64,000 bases of DNA from Paraescarpia echinospica (GCA_020002185.1 JAHLWY010000260.1:1-64000), one strand, 5' to 3'; positions 12,544-24,796 are shown, counted from the first letter of the stretch. Translations and numbers: made by a program. The notes: generated by a model from the sequence alone, not told the origin.

Positions 12544-14400
12544 TCAGTCATACTCACTGTCACTGTCAGCATATAGCTCCATCTCATCAGACATGTCCAT
12601 GTCAGACTCGTCATCACTATAAGTGAGGTCGGGGTCTACCTGAGCTATATTAGCCAGTTCACGTGGCAGCTCATCTTCATCATACCAAAGTGGCTCAATG
12701 CTTCCATTACTGATGTTCCTGCCATGGTTTCTGCTCACCTTGGGGACATCAGGCTCAGGAATATGTGCTCTATTCCATATGCCAACTTGATAGTTGACTC
12801 TTCTGACATGCTGGGTGAGACTGCGATTGCTTGATGGTACCTATTATTCGCGTAATTAACATAGATGATAACTCTTGTGTCAGTTTCCTCCTGTGATGAC
12901 TTCAGCAGTTTTGATGCGTATCCATCACTCTGCCACAGCTTCAGAAGCAGTTTGATGAACTGACACTTGTTTTCATCATTGGACAAGAATGACTTCCAAT
13001 CAGATGGCCTCTTGGTTGCCTCTCCTTTCAGAATCAGCTTCTCTCTAGTGTGGCCGACTCCTTCAGGTTCAGCGACCGCTCCTTTTTCCTTGTTTGAGAT
13101 GGTATCTCAGGACAGTCACCAGATTCCGCAGAATGATCATCACTGCCAACTTCCTGTAACATGATGCCATGAGCTGTGTGAACTGATCGTATCCTTTTCC
13201 TGTGAGATCATTCAGAAGCTGTTCGAAATTATAAAATTCTGAATGGAATACCGTTTGTCCTGGTGGTGACCTGACAATCTGGTTGGGGAGAAGAGTGGAC
13301 GACTGCACAACAGCTTCAGCTAGCGCTGTCTCCAGCTCCAATAAAAAGGAGTACATTTCACAGTGTCCCATTCTATTCAGGAGAATTATGAGTTTTTTAC
13401 ATTTGAACATATGACGCGTGGACATGCTCATGAAGATGTGTTTTGGCAGCTTCCACAATCCATTGGTTGTTGCCCGGCAGATGTCCTGACCAATTAACAG
13501 AACAAGTCTCTCTGTGCGGGATGATGTGTGAGCTGCCATCCTAGTTATGACATAACATAAAACTGTTTGGAGTGTGTGGCACGATAGTGTCAATTCTGTC
13601 ACAATCACGGGGAGTTGGTGGCCATTTAAGATCAGGTGCTTCAGCAAACCCATCCTGGATAGTCTGTCGAAGATATGGACCAGTGGTCTTGATAACATCA
13701 GCTGATCCCAACTGGAAGGCATGTTTCACGGCTGTGTTGATGTCAATCTGTGAAACATAGACTACGCTTGACAGGAACTTCCCCATATCGCAGAAGGACA
13801 GGCTTCCATCAAGTTGAACTGGTTAGCACGTGCCTCTTCATCTGTAGTTCTCCATTTCTCTGGTTTTTGCATATAGTTCATGCGGCAATTCTTGTGGAAC
13901 TTGGCTTCACAAGCAAATAGATTTTGTGAGGAACTTCTCATCCTGTTTTATTTCTGCCATCGTCGCCACAGTCTTCCATTCATCAAATTCAAACTACATC
14001 ATGCCTTGACTGGTCCATGTGCCTTTCACTTTTACCGTCTTACGACCCTCTGATCCACTGAAAATACAGTCCGACTTGAAGTTGATTTTATCACCTGTGG
14101 AAGTTACGCGGCTAGTACGTTGGGGTGTGGAGGCATCAGATGGTGGTGATGAGGTGGACGTTAGCCTGTCCATATTCATGATGAAACGTTTGTAGCATTC
14201 CCAATGGAAGCCATGATGTTGCATCACTGTGTTGGGGATGAGCTTGCACTCCATCCTGTTGGTTGAAGTTGGATGTTCTGAAAGTCTCTTCTCTTTGATC
14301 TCCTGCAATTTCGCCAACTTCTTCTCTGCATCCCGCATACTAGACATGATATGAAGTTCTTCATATTTAAGCCCTTTACATAAACTATACAAGTAGGTTC
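12544..14400 (-). pseudogene. Decayed gene inside the TIR transposon
   Basis: At least five overlapping frames on the minus strand read as one broken protein. The N-terminal part (14392-13994) has a lysine-rich helix and then CIFSGSEGRKTVKVKGTW. The middle (13786-13069) includes VSQIDINTAVKHAFQLGSA. The C-terminal part (12986-12735) carries SNDENKCQFIKLLLKLWQSD and SQEETDTRVIIYVNYAN. The gene ends in an acidic tail (12738-12544, SDDESDMDMSDEMEL). I recognise the SQEETDTR block from large uncharacterised proteins common in marine invertebrate genomes, but know no function for it. It is broken by several frameshifts and stops. Its position between the inverted repeats suggests it is the transposase or an accessory protein of the element. 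Confidence 0.6.
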
Positions 14401-14820
14401 GACAGTTTGATTACTTGTTGGTTTTTGTTTTAATGATAAATACATACAAAGGTAGGTATGCAATATCAGCAGGTCAAAGCATGTAAAGCTTATAATTTAT
14501 CATTATCCATCTTAAATAACATTTTAACTTATCGATACCTGTGAAGTTGACCTGAGGTATTCGTAAAGGCTGCAATTGAAACTTAAATAATATAATATGA
14601 GACTTAAATAATATAATATGGGATAGAACCTTGTGATCTCCGCATACCATGATGAAACATGTAAGAAAACTAGTATTCCAGCTGCAAACATGTACCTAGA
14701 TACTCCAAAAGAACGTAAATGACTTATAAAACAACAATATTATACTCACTTCTTCATTGCATTTTAAACAATCCATTGCTGATGGAGTACAGTGTGTAAT
14801 AATTAAAAATACCATGGGTT

Positions 14821-15389
14821 ACGCCTTTTGATCCGCGACACTACGTTTATCTTTGAAGCATCATATCTAATCCATTTGTTATGACATAAAGACAATTCTG
14901 GTATCAAGTGAAAGATATGATGCTGCAGAGTGTCATGCTTTATTATTTTGAACTTAACGAGGTAATAGGATCAAAGGAAATTGATATATTTGACAAAAAT
15001 AATGATGTCATCTATGTGGTCACGATTGAGAATGGGGTATAATTATTCTATGCTAATTAGGGCACATGCCATAATAGTAGATGTATATTAAATATCACTG
15101 TAATGATCAGCAGATAAAACCCTTCAATTTGACATATTACAAGTACATATTGAGACATATATGACTATACAATGATGATTGTGGTGTGGGTGATTAAATA
15201 CCACGCGACATTGATGAGAAATACGATATTTCAGGGTACCATCCAAGATAGGTTGGAAATGGGTAGTGAGACCCAACTTTTTCACTGTTACAACTTGAAA
15301 CCATCTTCAATGGACACCAAAGCTTAAAAAAAACATGGGTTGGTAGAGTTGTGTGGGGTGCACGAGGGGCATATCTGGCCCATGGCCTA
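14821..15389. repeat. Right terminal inverted repeat of the 3.85-kb transposon
   Basis: Reverse-complement partner of 11541-12110, ending GGCCCATGGCCTA at 15389, followed by TTA. Confidence 0.9.
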
Positions 15390-15489
15390 TTACTTTAATA
15401 AGGTATAAAGCATTCTAGCTGGTGATGAACCATTTTTCCTAAAAGGATTTGGCATTGATTATTAATTGTGTATGTTAACAAGTTCAAAG

Positions 15490-16060
15490 GCCGCAGTCAC
15501 TATGGCCAAAGCTAACCAAAAGAGTATGGGAAAATAAGATGGTCACTGAGAACACCAAGATGACAGTTGACCACGCCTGTGTACTGAGCACCCTCCCCTA
15601 CGGCAGCGAATCGTGGACCACCTACATGCGCCAGGAGTGCCGCCAGTGCCGCCTCAACACCTTAATCCACATGCGGTGCCTCAATCTTCTGTATCACATG
15701 ACAAGACCGTGTCCTTTACACAGACTTACTCGACCGTACTAGGATCCCAGCATGCACTCACTGCTGAGCCAGAAACTTCTCCGCTCGCTGGGCCTGGCAT
15801 GGAGGATGGCCGCTTGCCGAAGTCATCCTCTATGGACTAATCGCCACTGAGCGAAACCAGTGGGACGCTCAGCCTTCAGATTCAAGGACGTCTGTAAGCA
15901 CGACCTGGAGGTCTGCGTCATCAGCTCTGAACACTGGGAGGCAGAGGCCGAAAACCATACTGCTTGGCGTCACACTGCTTGGCATCAGACTGTATACAGA
16001 GGCATTGCATGAACTGACGGAAAGAGACACTAGTATGCGGCTGAGAAGAGATATAGGATG
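15490..16060 (+). pseudogene. LINE relic, C-terminal end of a reverse-transcriptase protein
   Basis: The segment ACVLSTLPYGSESWTTYMRQE, followed by LNTLIHMRCL and further on GRSAFRFKDVCKHDLE, is the C-terminal signature of LINE polymerases often mis-annotated as craniofacial-development-like proteins. Several frameshifts and stops are present, and nothing upstream of the C-terminal domain remains. Confidence 0.7.
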
Positions 16061-16335
16061 CAGCACAAATAAAAAAGGTATATGTAATATAAATTCTTCA
16101 ATATTAAAAATAAAAATTAACGGCCAACAAATAAAAATGCACTCAAATAACATCATGTGGGATTCAAGCCTACGACCAAAATATTTGTGTTTGGTGCATT
16201 GCGCACTTGGCCACACAGACAGCTGCATACAAACCTCCATAATATATGAGAATCTTCTTCGTTACTCAGTAGTTTCATTATGTTTTCCCAAATATGGGAG
16301 TATACATATATCACATATATACACTGTATACACAC

Positions 16336-16368
<33 letters not shown>

Positions 16369-17185
16369 TATATACAAAAAACGAAACGAATACAGACAGT
16401 ATTATTAAAATATATAAAATGTGAACTTGATTGTGTTTTGTTCTGCTGTGTAAGTTGTGCCAATAAAAAGGAAAGGTAAGTTATTATACAGCTTGCTATC
16501 GGGTCTTTAGGACCGCTCAAAATATTTTACATTTTACCCCCTTGTAGATGTGGTCAATCGAACATCATTTCGATTTCTCTGGGAAGCATTCAGCCCCGTT
16601 TCAATTACTGCACAAAGATTATTTTCGTACACAAATATCTTACAGCTGAATTAACTTAATATAAGCGAAGTTTTACCATTTAATAAGTTTTGTATAAGCT
16701 TATGACAATTTACTTATACTTGAATAGTTAGCTTGCCAATGGTTTTTTACCAAAATTCCAGGTACGATGGTACCAGTGCTGCCACCTTTTGGATTAATTA
16801 TTAACTATATTACCTCAACTATCCGATAGACTGTAATAGTAATTAGCGGTGCGTCTACACGATGTCTATTGATTTTATTTTGCAGTTTACATCACTTATT
16901 CGATGACAGTGCAGTCACATCTTCACAATACAATGAACCGTAATCTAGTAGAATATGTTGCATGTTATTTTCATGTTTTTCTTCGTTGTGCAGCTTTTTT
17001 GTTGAACATATACATTTGGCCGCTTATCAGTAGCTATTCCCAATTTGGTACTTGACAGCCCATAATACTATCGCTACGACATCAGTCACAGCAGTTTTGG
17101 CACTATCGCAATAGTAAGGCTATCTCCAATAGACTCCCCTTGTGATGTAGCATAAATTAAGTGTCATGCTTTTGCTTTTTTGCAG
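16061..17185. other. AT-rich non-coding stretch
   Basis: No supportable gene. It contains a (TA)n microsatellite at about 16335-16373, and at 16519-16640 a segment related to 25845-25985. Confidence 0.6.
16519..16640 (+). repeat. Dispersed repeat, copy related to 25845-25985
   Basis: Both copies share a run from a C/T-rich start through TCAATCGAAC/TCAGTCGAAC, CATTCAGCC and TTTCAATTA to ACAAATATC. Similarity is moderate with small gaps. The repeat family is not identified. Confidence 0.6.
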
Positions 17186-17448
17186 AATCTGCTAAGAACT
17201 CTTGCATGGATATGGCTGACAGTGAAACTGCCAGCAAAAAAGGCAGAGACAGTTGTGACACATGACAGCAAACTTGTACCCACAGATGAGACACGCACTG
17301 AGACACGTTTAACAAATGATGACAAATCTGCCACTAGAAATGATTTACATACACAAACTGCTGTCACAAATTACTACAAATCTGCAAGCAAGAATGGGTC
17401 AGAAACGGAAACTGCGGCAACAAATTACAGTAAAGTCAAGTCTGCCTG
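17186..17448 (+). CDS. Candidate exon of a host gene, Thr/Lys-rich segment
   Basis: An open segment of 263 bases lies between a pyrimidine-rich acceptor (TTTTGCTTTTTTGCAG, ending 17185) and a GTAGGT donor at 17449. In phase 0 it encodes an 87-residue Thr- and Lys-rich stretch with irregular repeats built on ETRT/TAVTNYYKSA, which looks like a low-complexity linker. It leaves two bases of a split codon, compatible with an acceptor at 18310 in front of the next candidate exon. I know no family for this segment. It could be a chance open frame. Confidence 0.4.
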
Positions 17449-18310
17449 GTAGGTTATAACATCTGTCAGCTGAAAACATCTAGCAGTATAAGTTTAAAGT
17501 GCATTCTAGGAAATGTATTCATGTTATGTTTCCTTTGGAACAAGAGTGTAAATAACTGTATGGACATAAGACAATTAATATTATACATTTTTTTAATTTT
17601 CTGTAACCGAAATAATATTTTGGAATATTGTACTTGACAAATTTATGTTTCAAAGAACTTGTACTTGACCTAAGGGATAATCTCAAAACGTCCATGTCCG
17701 ATATCAGACAAAATTACTTTTATTTGTGGAGGAGGGTCAGAGACAGTTTCAGCTTTGGACACAGATATGTTATGATATTGTTGATGTATTGATATCATCA
17801 TATGATCATATCATTGTTCACAAACTCTTGTACTCGGGTGCTGGGGGGGCTAAAGCCAGATGAATGTAATGTTGTTTGACATCAGACATCGATGTTCTGA
17901 GATGATCCCTGAAGTACTTGGATTGTATTAGATCAGATGTACTCTGTTGTTGTCGCAGGCTGCGGATCTGACAGAGACGATGGCCAAACATTACAACCAG
18001 CACATTGTTTTGATACAGATTAACATATAGCATTAATGTGCATGTTTATTGTATTATTAGTTTTAATGACAAACGGTGGCTCCCATGTTAGCAACATTAT
18101 GTGTGATCAATATGTACTGTATATTTTGGCATCCAATAAAACAACCATTGAGTATCGATTACATTATTTATAATGAACTGAATGTTTGATGTCTAATGTA
18201 ATGTGATCATCTACATATTTTACTGGGTTTTTGCATTCTTATTCTTCTTAGTGAACGGTGGTGATATAAGTTCCAGTCTGTACTTAATTATAATAAACCA
18301 GTTCTATCTA
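17449..18310. other. Probable intron or intergenic DNA
   Basis: AT-rich, with no gene recognised on either strand. Confidence 0.4.
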
Positions 18311-18421
18311 GTATGCTTCAGGCGCCGTTTGAGATGTCATACGTCGTCAAACTACACAACATGAATGTACTCGACACAGCCAAGCCTCTCTTTCACTTCC
18401 ACCATCCTAACAGGGTCAAAG
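18311..18421 (+). CDS. Candidate host exon, start of a laminin-G domain
   Basis: The segment follows TTCTATCTAG and ends with AAAG|GTCAGT. It encodes SYVVKLHNMN and LFHFHHPNRVKG, a beta-strand-rich text like the opening strands of a laminin-G domain, and ends in phase 1. That is exactly the phase needed to join the exon at 24154-24300, whose first codon completes a glycine. The intervening intron holds CR1 copy 2 and a minisatellite. An alternative acceptor at 18320 (CTTCAG) is possible. The domain call depends on the join and is an inference. Confidence 0.55.
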
Positions 18422-18699
18422 GTCAGTCGCTCAGCGAGTCTAATACTATTTAGTTTTCTTGCTGTACTTTATATATGTCTAAGATTTGTTTTATAAATGA
18501 AAGTCCAAAACTATTCACAAACATGTGTTTTAGCATTGGCTATTTAAAAAGAAAAAGATATACTAATTTGCGCACTAATATTCATACCATAAACTGTGAC
18601 ATGTCACTCGTAGTAAATAGATAACCTGGTATAACTCGAAGGGGATTTTGTGATGTTACCCCCTGATTCTGCAACGGATTAAGGGGAAGTTTAGCAGAG
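18422..18699. other. Intron sequence upstream of CR1 copy 2
   Basis: AT-rich, with no feature recognised. The exact 5' end of the LINE, near 18700, is uncertain because no target duplication was found. Confidence 0.4.
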
Positions 18700-19309
18700 T
18701 GACAAGTATTAGGCTATATTTGGCGGAGATAGATCGTAGAAATTGGTGGTGCAGAAAAGTTTATAATCAAGTGGAATTACTGATTGATAAGTATTATTCT
18801 TGCCTTAATATCATTCATAAAGTTGCAATAAACATATATTGAGTGGCAGTTGTGCTTAAAGTTAGTTAGGTATAGTATTTTAGAATACCTTAGTATAGTG
18901 AGTGATAATAGGGTAACTCACTTAGGCTTCGATAATTTGTAAACAAGATTTAACAAACCTGATTATGTGGTAGAATATATAGGAGATAAAGTAACAACCA
19001 CCAAACTACTTACATAAGATAATATCTGTGTAAGCCAGTACTTGCTAGATATTTTGATTAGGTAGCATTGTTGTTAAAATTAAGCAAGGGCGATAATCGG
19101 GCGGCGTAACCTAAATAAATAAAGCAGCCTAACGTAACGTCATTGATTGTATTTAAATTAGGTCACTACCGGTAATGTTAGCGTTCGTATCAGGATAAAT
19201 AGTTGGCTGTGTAATTGAAATTTGTAACCTAAAGTGTGCTGTAGTACACAGGAAACAGGCTTTATAAAGACTAAGTTAGTTAAGTTATTAAATAAATTCT
19301 GATCGGGAT

Positions 19310-20514
19310 ATGGCGCCTTGCAAGCGGCAAGTCAAGGCAAAGCGACACTTGGTGTGCGATCACTGCCACAGCTGGGTAGATTTTGCATTGTCCGGCTGTG
19401 GGAAGTCATGGGCAGAAACCATGGAGGATGGATTCACCTTTCAGTGCATTGGGTGTTGGAAGGTGGAGTGTCTGCAGAAGGAGATAGTTAGGTTGACAGA
19501 TATTGTGAAGGGAATGGAGATGGGAATTAGCAAGGAGGCAGGTCGAATGGAGAGAGACGACAGGGAGAGAGGTGAGAATACTGCAAGACTGAAGGAGAAT
19601 AGCAGCGGCAAGAAAACTGAGGAAAGGAAATTGAGAGGAGGGAAGGTGACTGGAGGGGAAGAAATTGGAAAATCGACAACAGAAAACGTGACAAGCGTGA
19701 AGGTGACAGGGAAGAAAGTGACCGTAGAGAAGGAGGGAGGGAAGATGGGAAGGGAGAGGAGAGAGGAAAACGAGATGGGACGAACGAAGAAGGGACGAAA
19801 GGAAATGAGAGCAAATGTGATAGAAGAGAAGTCAATAAAAGGGAAGGTAACAAGAGAAAAAGTGACAGGAAAGAATGGATCGGAAGAGAGTGTGACAGGA
19901 GAGAAGACGACAGGGGGGAAGACAACAACCAGACAGATGCAAACCGAAGAAGGAGCTATTCTAAGGCAGTGATTGAGGGGGCAATGAGGAAAGAGAGGGT
20001 GTTTATGGGCGACTCCATTATGAGAAAGACGGACAAGGCACTGAGCGAGGGGAAGGACATCGTTGTTTGTTTACCGGGGGCTAGGATTGAACATGTAACT
20101 GACAGGGTAGAGAAGGTATTGGGACATGGCAAGGGGGGGTCTATACTGGTACATGTAGGAACAAATAATGCTGACAGGGAGGGAACAACTGCGATAATAC
20201 AGAAGTATAGACAGTTAGTGAGGAAGGTAAAGAAGACGAGAGTTGAACAGGTTATTCTGTCAGGAATTTTGCCAGTAATGGGAGGAAGGGGGGCAACGTA
20301 TAGAAACTGTAAGAGGATGGCGATCAACGCACTAGTTGAGCAGATGTGTGAGGAAGAGGGGGTGGGATTCACAGATTTATGGGGATACTTTGTTGGGAGG
20401 GAAGATATGTACATGAGAGATGGCCTCCATCTTAGTGGAAAGGGGGCAGCAGTTTTCTCAGAGAACCTGCTGCGATCTGTTGACAGTGGGACAGGTTGTA
20501 TCTATTTAAACTAG
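19310..20514 (+). pseudogene. CR1 LINE ORF1 (PHD-like finger, charged linker, SGNH esterase)
   Basis: The first frame (19310-19972) starts MAPCKRQVKAKRHLVCD, has a Cys-rich PHD-like finger in residues 16-50, then a long Lys/Glu/Thr linker with irregular TGEK/VTGKK repeats. The second frame (19969-20514) carries the esterase, with GDSIMRK (Ser block), HVGTNNADR (Gly-Asn block) and DGLHLSGKG (Asp-His block). The two overlap by a few bases in different frames near 19940-19972; a one-base shift would join them. The domain pair is known for CR1-clade ORF1. The shift could be an inactivating mutation. Confidence 0.85.
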
Positions 20515-20599
20515 ATTCGCAGGGGGACTCACAGAAAAGCCTGAAAATGGAGGCATAGATAAAGACAGCACAAATAAATCAGCAAATAACAGTCTGGAA

Positions 20600-23336
20600 A
20601 ACTCTTCTGAAGCTGGATATAAATGTGCTTGTTTAAATGCAAGGAGTATAGTTAACAAAAGAAATGAACTAAACATTATGGTAGAAGATATTGACCCTCA
20701 TATAATAGGTATAACCGAATCCTGGACCACCACCGATATATCAGATGCTGAATTGGGACTGACAGGATATGTAATGTTTAGAAAAGATAGAATAGGAAGA
20801 AAGGGAGGTGGAGTTATTTTATATATTAAAGAATCTATTCAGGCTTATGAAATAAAATTAGAAAGAGAAGCAGATTGCGAAGAAGCTGTTTGGTGTAACA
20901 TAGTTACAGGAAACTCAACGTTAACAGTTGGGTTAGTTTATCGAAGTCCAAACATAAGCATAGAAGAGAATGATGGGGGATTTTAACCACGGGCATATAC
21001 AATGGAAATCTCTACAGAGTATGGGGAGTGAGGACCACAAGTTTTTAGTTTTAGTTCAAGATACATGCCTTTCTCAACATGTGCTAGAACCAACCAGGGG
21101 TGAGAATGTGTTAGACATAGTTTTGTCCTCACAGAATGAATTAGTTGACAATGTCAAGATATGTGAGCCACTGGGGAGTAGCGATCACAACCAGATACAT
21201 TTTACCATCAAAGTAAAATCAGAAAGGAATAGTAAAAAGCAGTATAGGAGAAATTTCCACAAAGGAAGGTATAAGGACATGAGGAAATATTTAGCAAAGA
21301 TAGACTGGAATAACACACTGAAAAATAAGACGGCAACAGAATGCTGGAATATATTAAAGAGTGAAATTAAGTGCATAGTCGATAAATTTGTACCCTTCAA
21401 ACAACAAGGAAAACGGTCAAAAAAGAAACACTTATCGAAAGAAGCCATTAGAAAAATTTAGTATAAACAAATGATGTGGAAGTCATACAGATGTACTGGA
21501 AATGATGAAGAAGCTATAAAGAAGCACTTAACCAAGCTACAGCTGAAATTAGAAATTCAAAGAGAAGCTATGAACAACAATTAGCTAGTAATATAAAACA
21601 TGACAGCAAGAGTTTTTATGCGTATGTTCGAAGCAAACAGAAAGTTCGAGATAAGGTCGGTCCTCTAGAAGATAGTGCTGGAAATATAATATCAGAGGGA
21701 TTCTTAATGGCAGAAGACCTGAATGAGTACTTTAGTTCAGTGTTTACCAGGGAAGATATTAGTTCACTGCCAGTACCAGAGGCTAAGTTCAAGGGGGCAG
21801 ATTCAGACTATTTAGGACAATTAATTGTAACCCCGGAAATGGAGCTAAGAAAATAAGGGTTATGAAGGATAATAAATCACCTGGTGTGGATGGTATTCCA
21901 CCCAAACTACTATTGGAAATTGTAGAACAAATTAGCATACCGCTTGCAACAGTTTTCAACTTGTCATTAGAAGAGGGAGTGGTTCCTTTAGAATGGAATG
22001 AAGCAAACATTATACCGTTATTCAAAAAAGGTTCGAGAAACAAGTCAGAGAACTATATAAACCAGTGAGTTTAACATCAGTGATTTGTAAATTATTAGAA
22101 AGACTAATTAAAGATCATATGGTGGATTTTCTTGTTAAACACAACTTGATTAACCCATCTCAACATGGTTTTTTTAAAGCGAGGTCATGCTTAACAAATA
22201 TGTTATGTTTTTTGGAAGACATCACAAAGTGGGTAGATGAGGGATCACCAGTAGATATCGACTACTTAGATTTTCAAAAAGCTTTCGACAAAGTACCACA
22301 TCAAAGATTACTGCTTAAACTAAAGGCCAATGGCATAGGAAATGGTATAATAAACTGGATAGAACAATGGCTGATTGACAGAAGACAACGTGTAGTAGTT
22401 GATGGGGAGGCTTCAAACTGGAAATCGGTATTGAGTGGGGTACCACAGGGATCCGTATTAGGACCTATATTATTCTTAATATATATCAACGATTTGGATG
22501 ATGAAATAACAAGCAAGGTGTTGAAATTTGCGGATGATACAAAAGTGTTTAGAAGGATTAAAAGTGATGGAGATAGACAGCATTTACAAGATGATCTTGA
22601 CAGGTTGATCAAATGGTCTGAAAAGTGGCAAATGCTGTTCAATTTTGGGAAATGTAAATGCCTCCACACAGGACATGGGAACGAAGAAGTAGAATATACA
22701 ATGTGGGGTACTGTACTAAGTACTACTGTAAAAGAAAAGGACTTAGGGTTAACCATTAGTGCTGATATGAAGGTTTCAGAGCAGTGCGGAAATGCAGCTT
22801 CAAAGGGAAATCAAATCCTTGGATTAATTAGGCGAAACATAACGTATAAGGAAAAACAGCTAATAATACCGCTGTACAAAACAATAGTTAGGCCTCATTT
22901 AGAATATTGTATTCAAGCGTGGAGGCCATATCGCAGGAAGGACATAGATATGCTAGAAAGAGTGCAGAGGAGAGCAACTAAATTGATACCAAAACTGAGG
23001 GATCTTAGTTACGAAATACGCCTAAAAAAATGCGGTTTAACAACACTAGAGACCAGGAGATTGAGAGGAGATCAGATAGAAGTGTTTAAAATATTGAAGG
23101 GTTATGGAAATATTGATAGAGATATTTTTTTCTCAGTTAAGAAAGATAGAAGGACTAGAGGACATGAACTTACATTGGCAAAGGAGCAGAGTAGATTGGA
23201 TATAAGAAAGTTTTCATTTTCACAAAGGACTGTAAATGAATGGAATAGATTACCTGCTGATTGTGTGGGTGCTAGTAGCGTGAATATGTTTAAAAATAAA
23301 ATCGACACATACCTCAGACGGGCGGGATACACATAG
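20600..23336 (+). pseudogene. CR1 LINE ORF2 (APE endonuclease and reverse transcriptase)
   Basis: Bases 20600-20986 carry the endonuclease start (ARSIVNKRNELN, ITESW). About 55 bases are lost near 20970 relative to copy 1, which shifts the frame. Bases 20970-21461 contain GDFNHG and SSDHNQI. Bases 21480-21870 contain further small deletions. Bases 22065-23336 are a 423-residue open frame covering YLDFQKAFDKVPH, SGVPQGSVLGPILF and KFADDTKVF, the complete palm of the polymerase, and the C-terminal domain. At least three frame breaks make the copy inactive, although the polymerase half is open. Confidence 0.88.
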
Positions 23337-23904
23337 ATAAAAGGGTCGGACTCTCGATAAGCCAAAGGGCTTCCTTGTCCACCTGCCACCTAGAGTTAAT
23401 TCTCTGGGTGGCAATCTTGTTAAATCTTCTTGTTAAATCTTGTAAAGCACTTTGACTGGTCCTAAGAGCTGGATACCAGGCTGTATAAGAACTTAATCTT
23501 TTAGTCTTCATATAAATCAGACCAAAGCGTCAATTTGATTCTGTCACGAAATTCATTATAAAAAAAAAAATCAGAATTATTTGCTCTGTGTCAATAGCTG
23601 GATATGTTTATTTGTAGATGCAACACCAGATAACAACCATTATAAAGTGCTATGATTCAACGTACATGAAAGTGTACTGCTGCACGGGTTTGTGGAATAA
23701 TTTGAATGTGCCTTGTACGCTGGCGTCACACTGAGTTAGTAGCCTACATTTTAAATGTGAACTTAAACATAGTTTTTAGAAGTTGTCAGGAGAGATGCAT
23801 TGTTGCTGGGACATAGAAATAAGACCTCATATTATATTGTTGTTCTGTCGTGAGAGAGAACAGAGTGCTTGTATTATGTTGTTGGTGTTAGATAACTGAG
23901 TGTG

Positions 23905-24153
23905 TGTATCCAAATTTGATCGTGAATGCCTGTATCCATAGCTGATCCTGCGTGCGTAATCCAATGCTAATCCAGAATGCCTGTATCCAAAATCAATCCT
24001 GAGTGCGCGACTCCAAGGTTGATCCTGACAACTAAGTGCTTGCATCCAGGGTTGATCCTGAATGCCTGTATCCATAGTTAATTCTGAATGCTTGTATCCA
24101 AAGTTGACCCTGAGTACGTGTATCCAGGGTTGATCCTGAGTGTTTGTATCCAG
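23905..24153. repeat. 26-bp minisatellite that includes copies of a 3' splice site
   Basis: About nine diverged units of a 26-base motif (TGTATCCAGGGTTGATCCTG plus a variable end) run directly into the laminin-G exon. The exon's own junction, TATCCAG|GGTTGATCCTG, reads as the last unit of the array. At least two upstream units (near 24046 and 24121) keep the same CAG and following bases. Confidence 0.85.
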
Positions 24154-24300
24154 GGTTGATCCTGTACAACGGGAAGGCAAATGATGGCCAGGGAGATTTC
24201 CTGTCCTTTAGAATGAAAGACCGTCGCGCAGAGTTCAAGTTTGACGTTGGGTCAGGACTGGCTAACATCAGCATCCACCTGAAGAGAGATCTTAGGGACG
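24154..24300 (+). CDS. Laminin-G domain exon of a host gene
   Basis: This is a 147-base exon, phase 1 at both ends, preceded by TATCCAG and followed by GTGAGT. It encodes LILYNGK, GDFLSFRMKD and FKFDVGSGLANIS, the core strands of a laminin-G domain of the perlecan/agrin type. This is an extracellular module that binds carbohydrate or receptors, often with calcium. The 18311-18421 exon fits upstream in phase. The rest of the gene is not visible in the window. A minisatellite abuts it on the left and a second begins about 30 bases to the right. The domain call is firm; the gene identity (perlecan, agrin or another matrix protein) is open. Confidence 0.8.
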
Positions 24301-24329
24301 GTGAGTACACAGAGACAAGTGTCACTTTA

Positions 24330-24690
24330 GTGTGATGTATGGGTGAGATGGGGATGAAGAATGATGTAAGGGCAGGATGAGGAGTGATACATGGGTAGAA
24401 TGAGGAATCACGTAGGGTAGGATGAGGAGTGCTGCATAGGTAGAATGAGGAGTGGTGCATGGGTAGGATGAGAGGGTGTTTTTAGGGCAGAGTGAGGGGT
24501 GGTCTTTTGGCAGGATGAGAGGTGATGTACGGGCAGGATGAGAGGATGATGTATGGGCAGGGTGAGGGGTGGTATATGGGCAGGATCAAGGGTGATGTAT
24601 GGGCAGGATGAGGGATGATGTATGGGCAGGACGAGAGGGTTATGCGTGGAAAGGATGAGGGGTGATCAGTGTGATTGTAGTGATACATAA
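24330..24690. repeat. Minisatellite, GGATGAG-based units
   Basis: About twelve diverged units of 25-30 bases based on GTGATGTATGGGCAGGATGA follow the laminin-G exon donor closely. Confidence 0.85.
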
Positions 24691-24796
24691 TGGGGGTGTT
24701 TAGCGCAGCGGTATTTAACCTGGGGGTAATTTTGGGGGTAACGGAAGCTTTTTGAAATATGGACATTTCAGTAATTAATTCATCACGATAACGCTC

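Larger units (their letters stand above)
11541..15389 (-). mobile_element. DNA transposon with 570-bp terminal inverted repeats, family not recognised
   Basis: The two ends are inverted copies of each other over about 570 bases and both begin TAGGCCATGGGCC. They are flanked by TTA at 11538-11540 and 15390-15392, a probable 3-bp target duplication. The interior holds a decayed gene on the minus strand (12544-14400). A TTA duplication suits Harbinger-like or related DNA transposons, but I see no DDE catalytic block that would settle this. Size and symmetry argue for a complete, dead copy. Confidence 0.8.
18700..23455 (+). mobile_element. CR1-type LINE, copy 2
   Basis: The longer copy of the family seen at 915-5135. 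Similarity to copy 1 starts at about 18700 (AGGCTATATTTGGCG) and runs to the TTGTTAAATCT-type tail ending near 23455. The 5' UTR is about 610 bases; ORF1 lies at 19310-20514 and ORF2 at about 20600-23336. It sits in what appears to be an intron of the laminin-G gene, in the same orientation. I could not identify a convincing target duplication. ORF2 retains the complete reverse-transcriptase core that copy 1 lost, but has frameshifts upstream. Confidence 0.88.
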
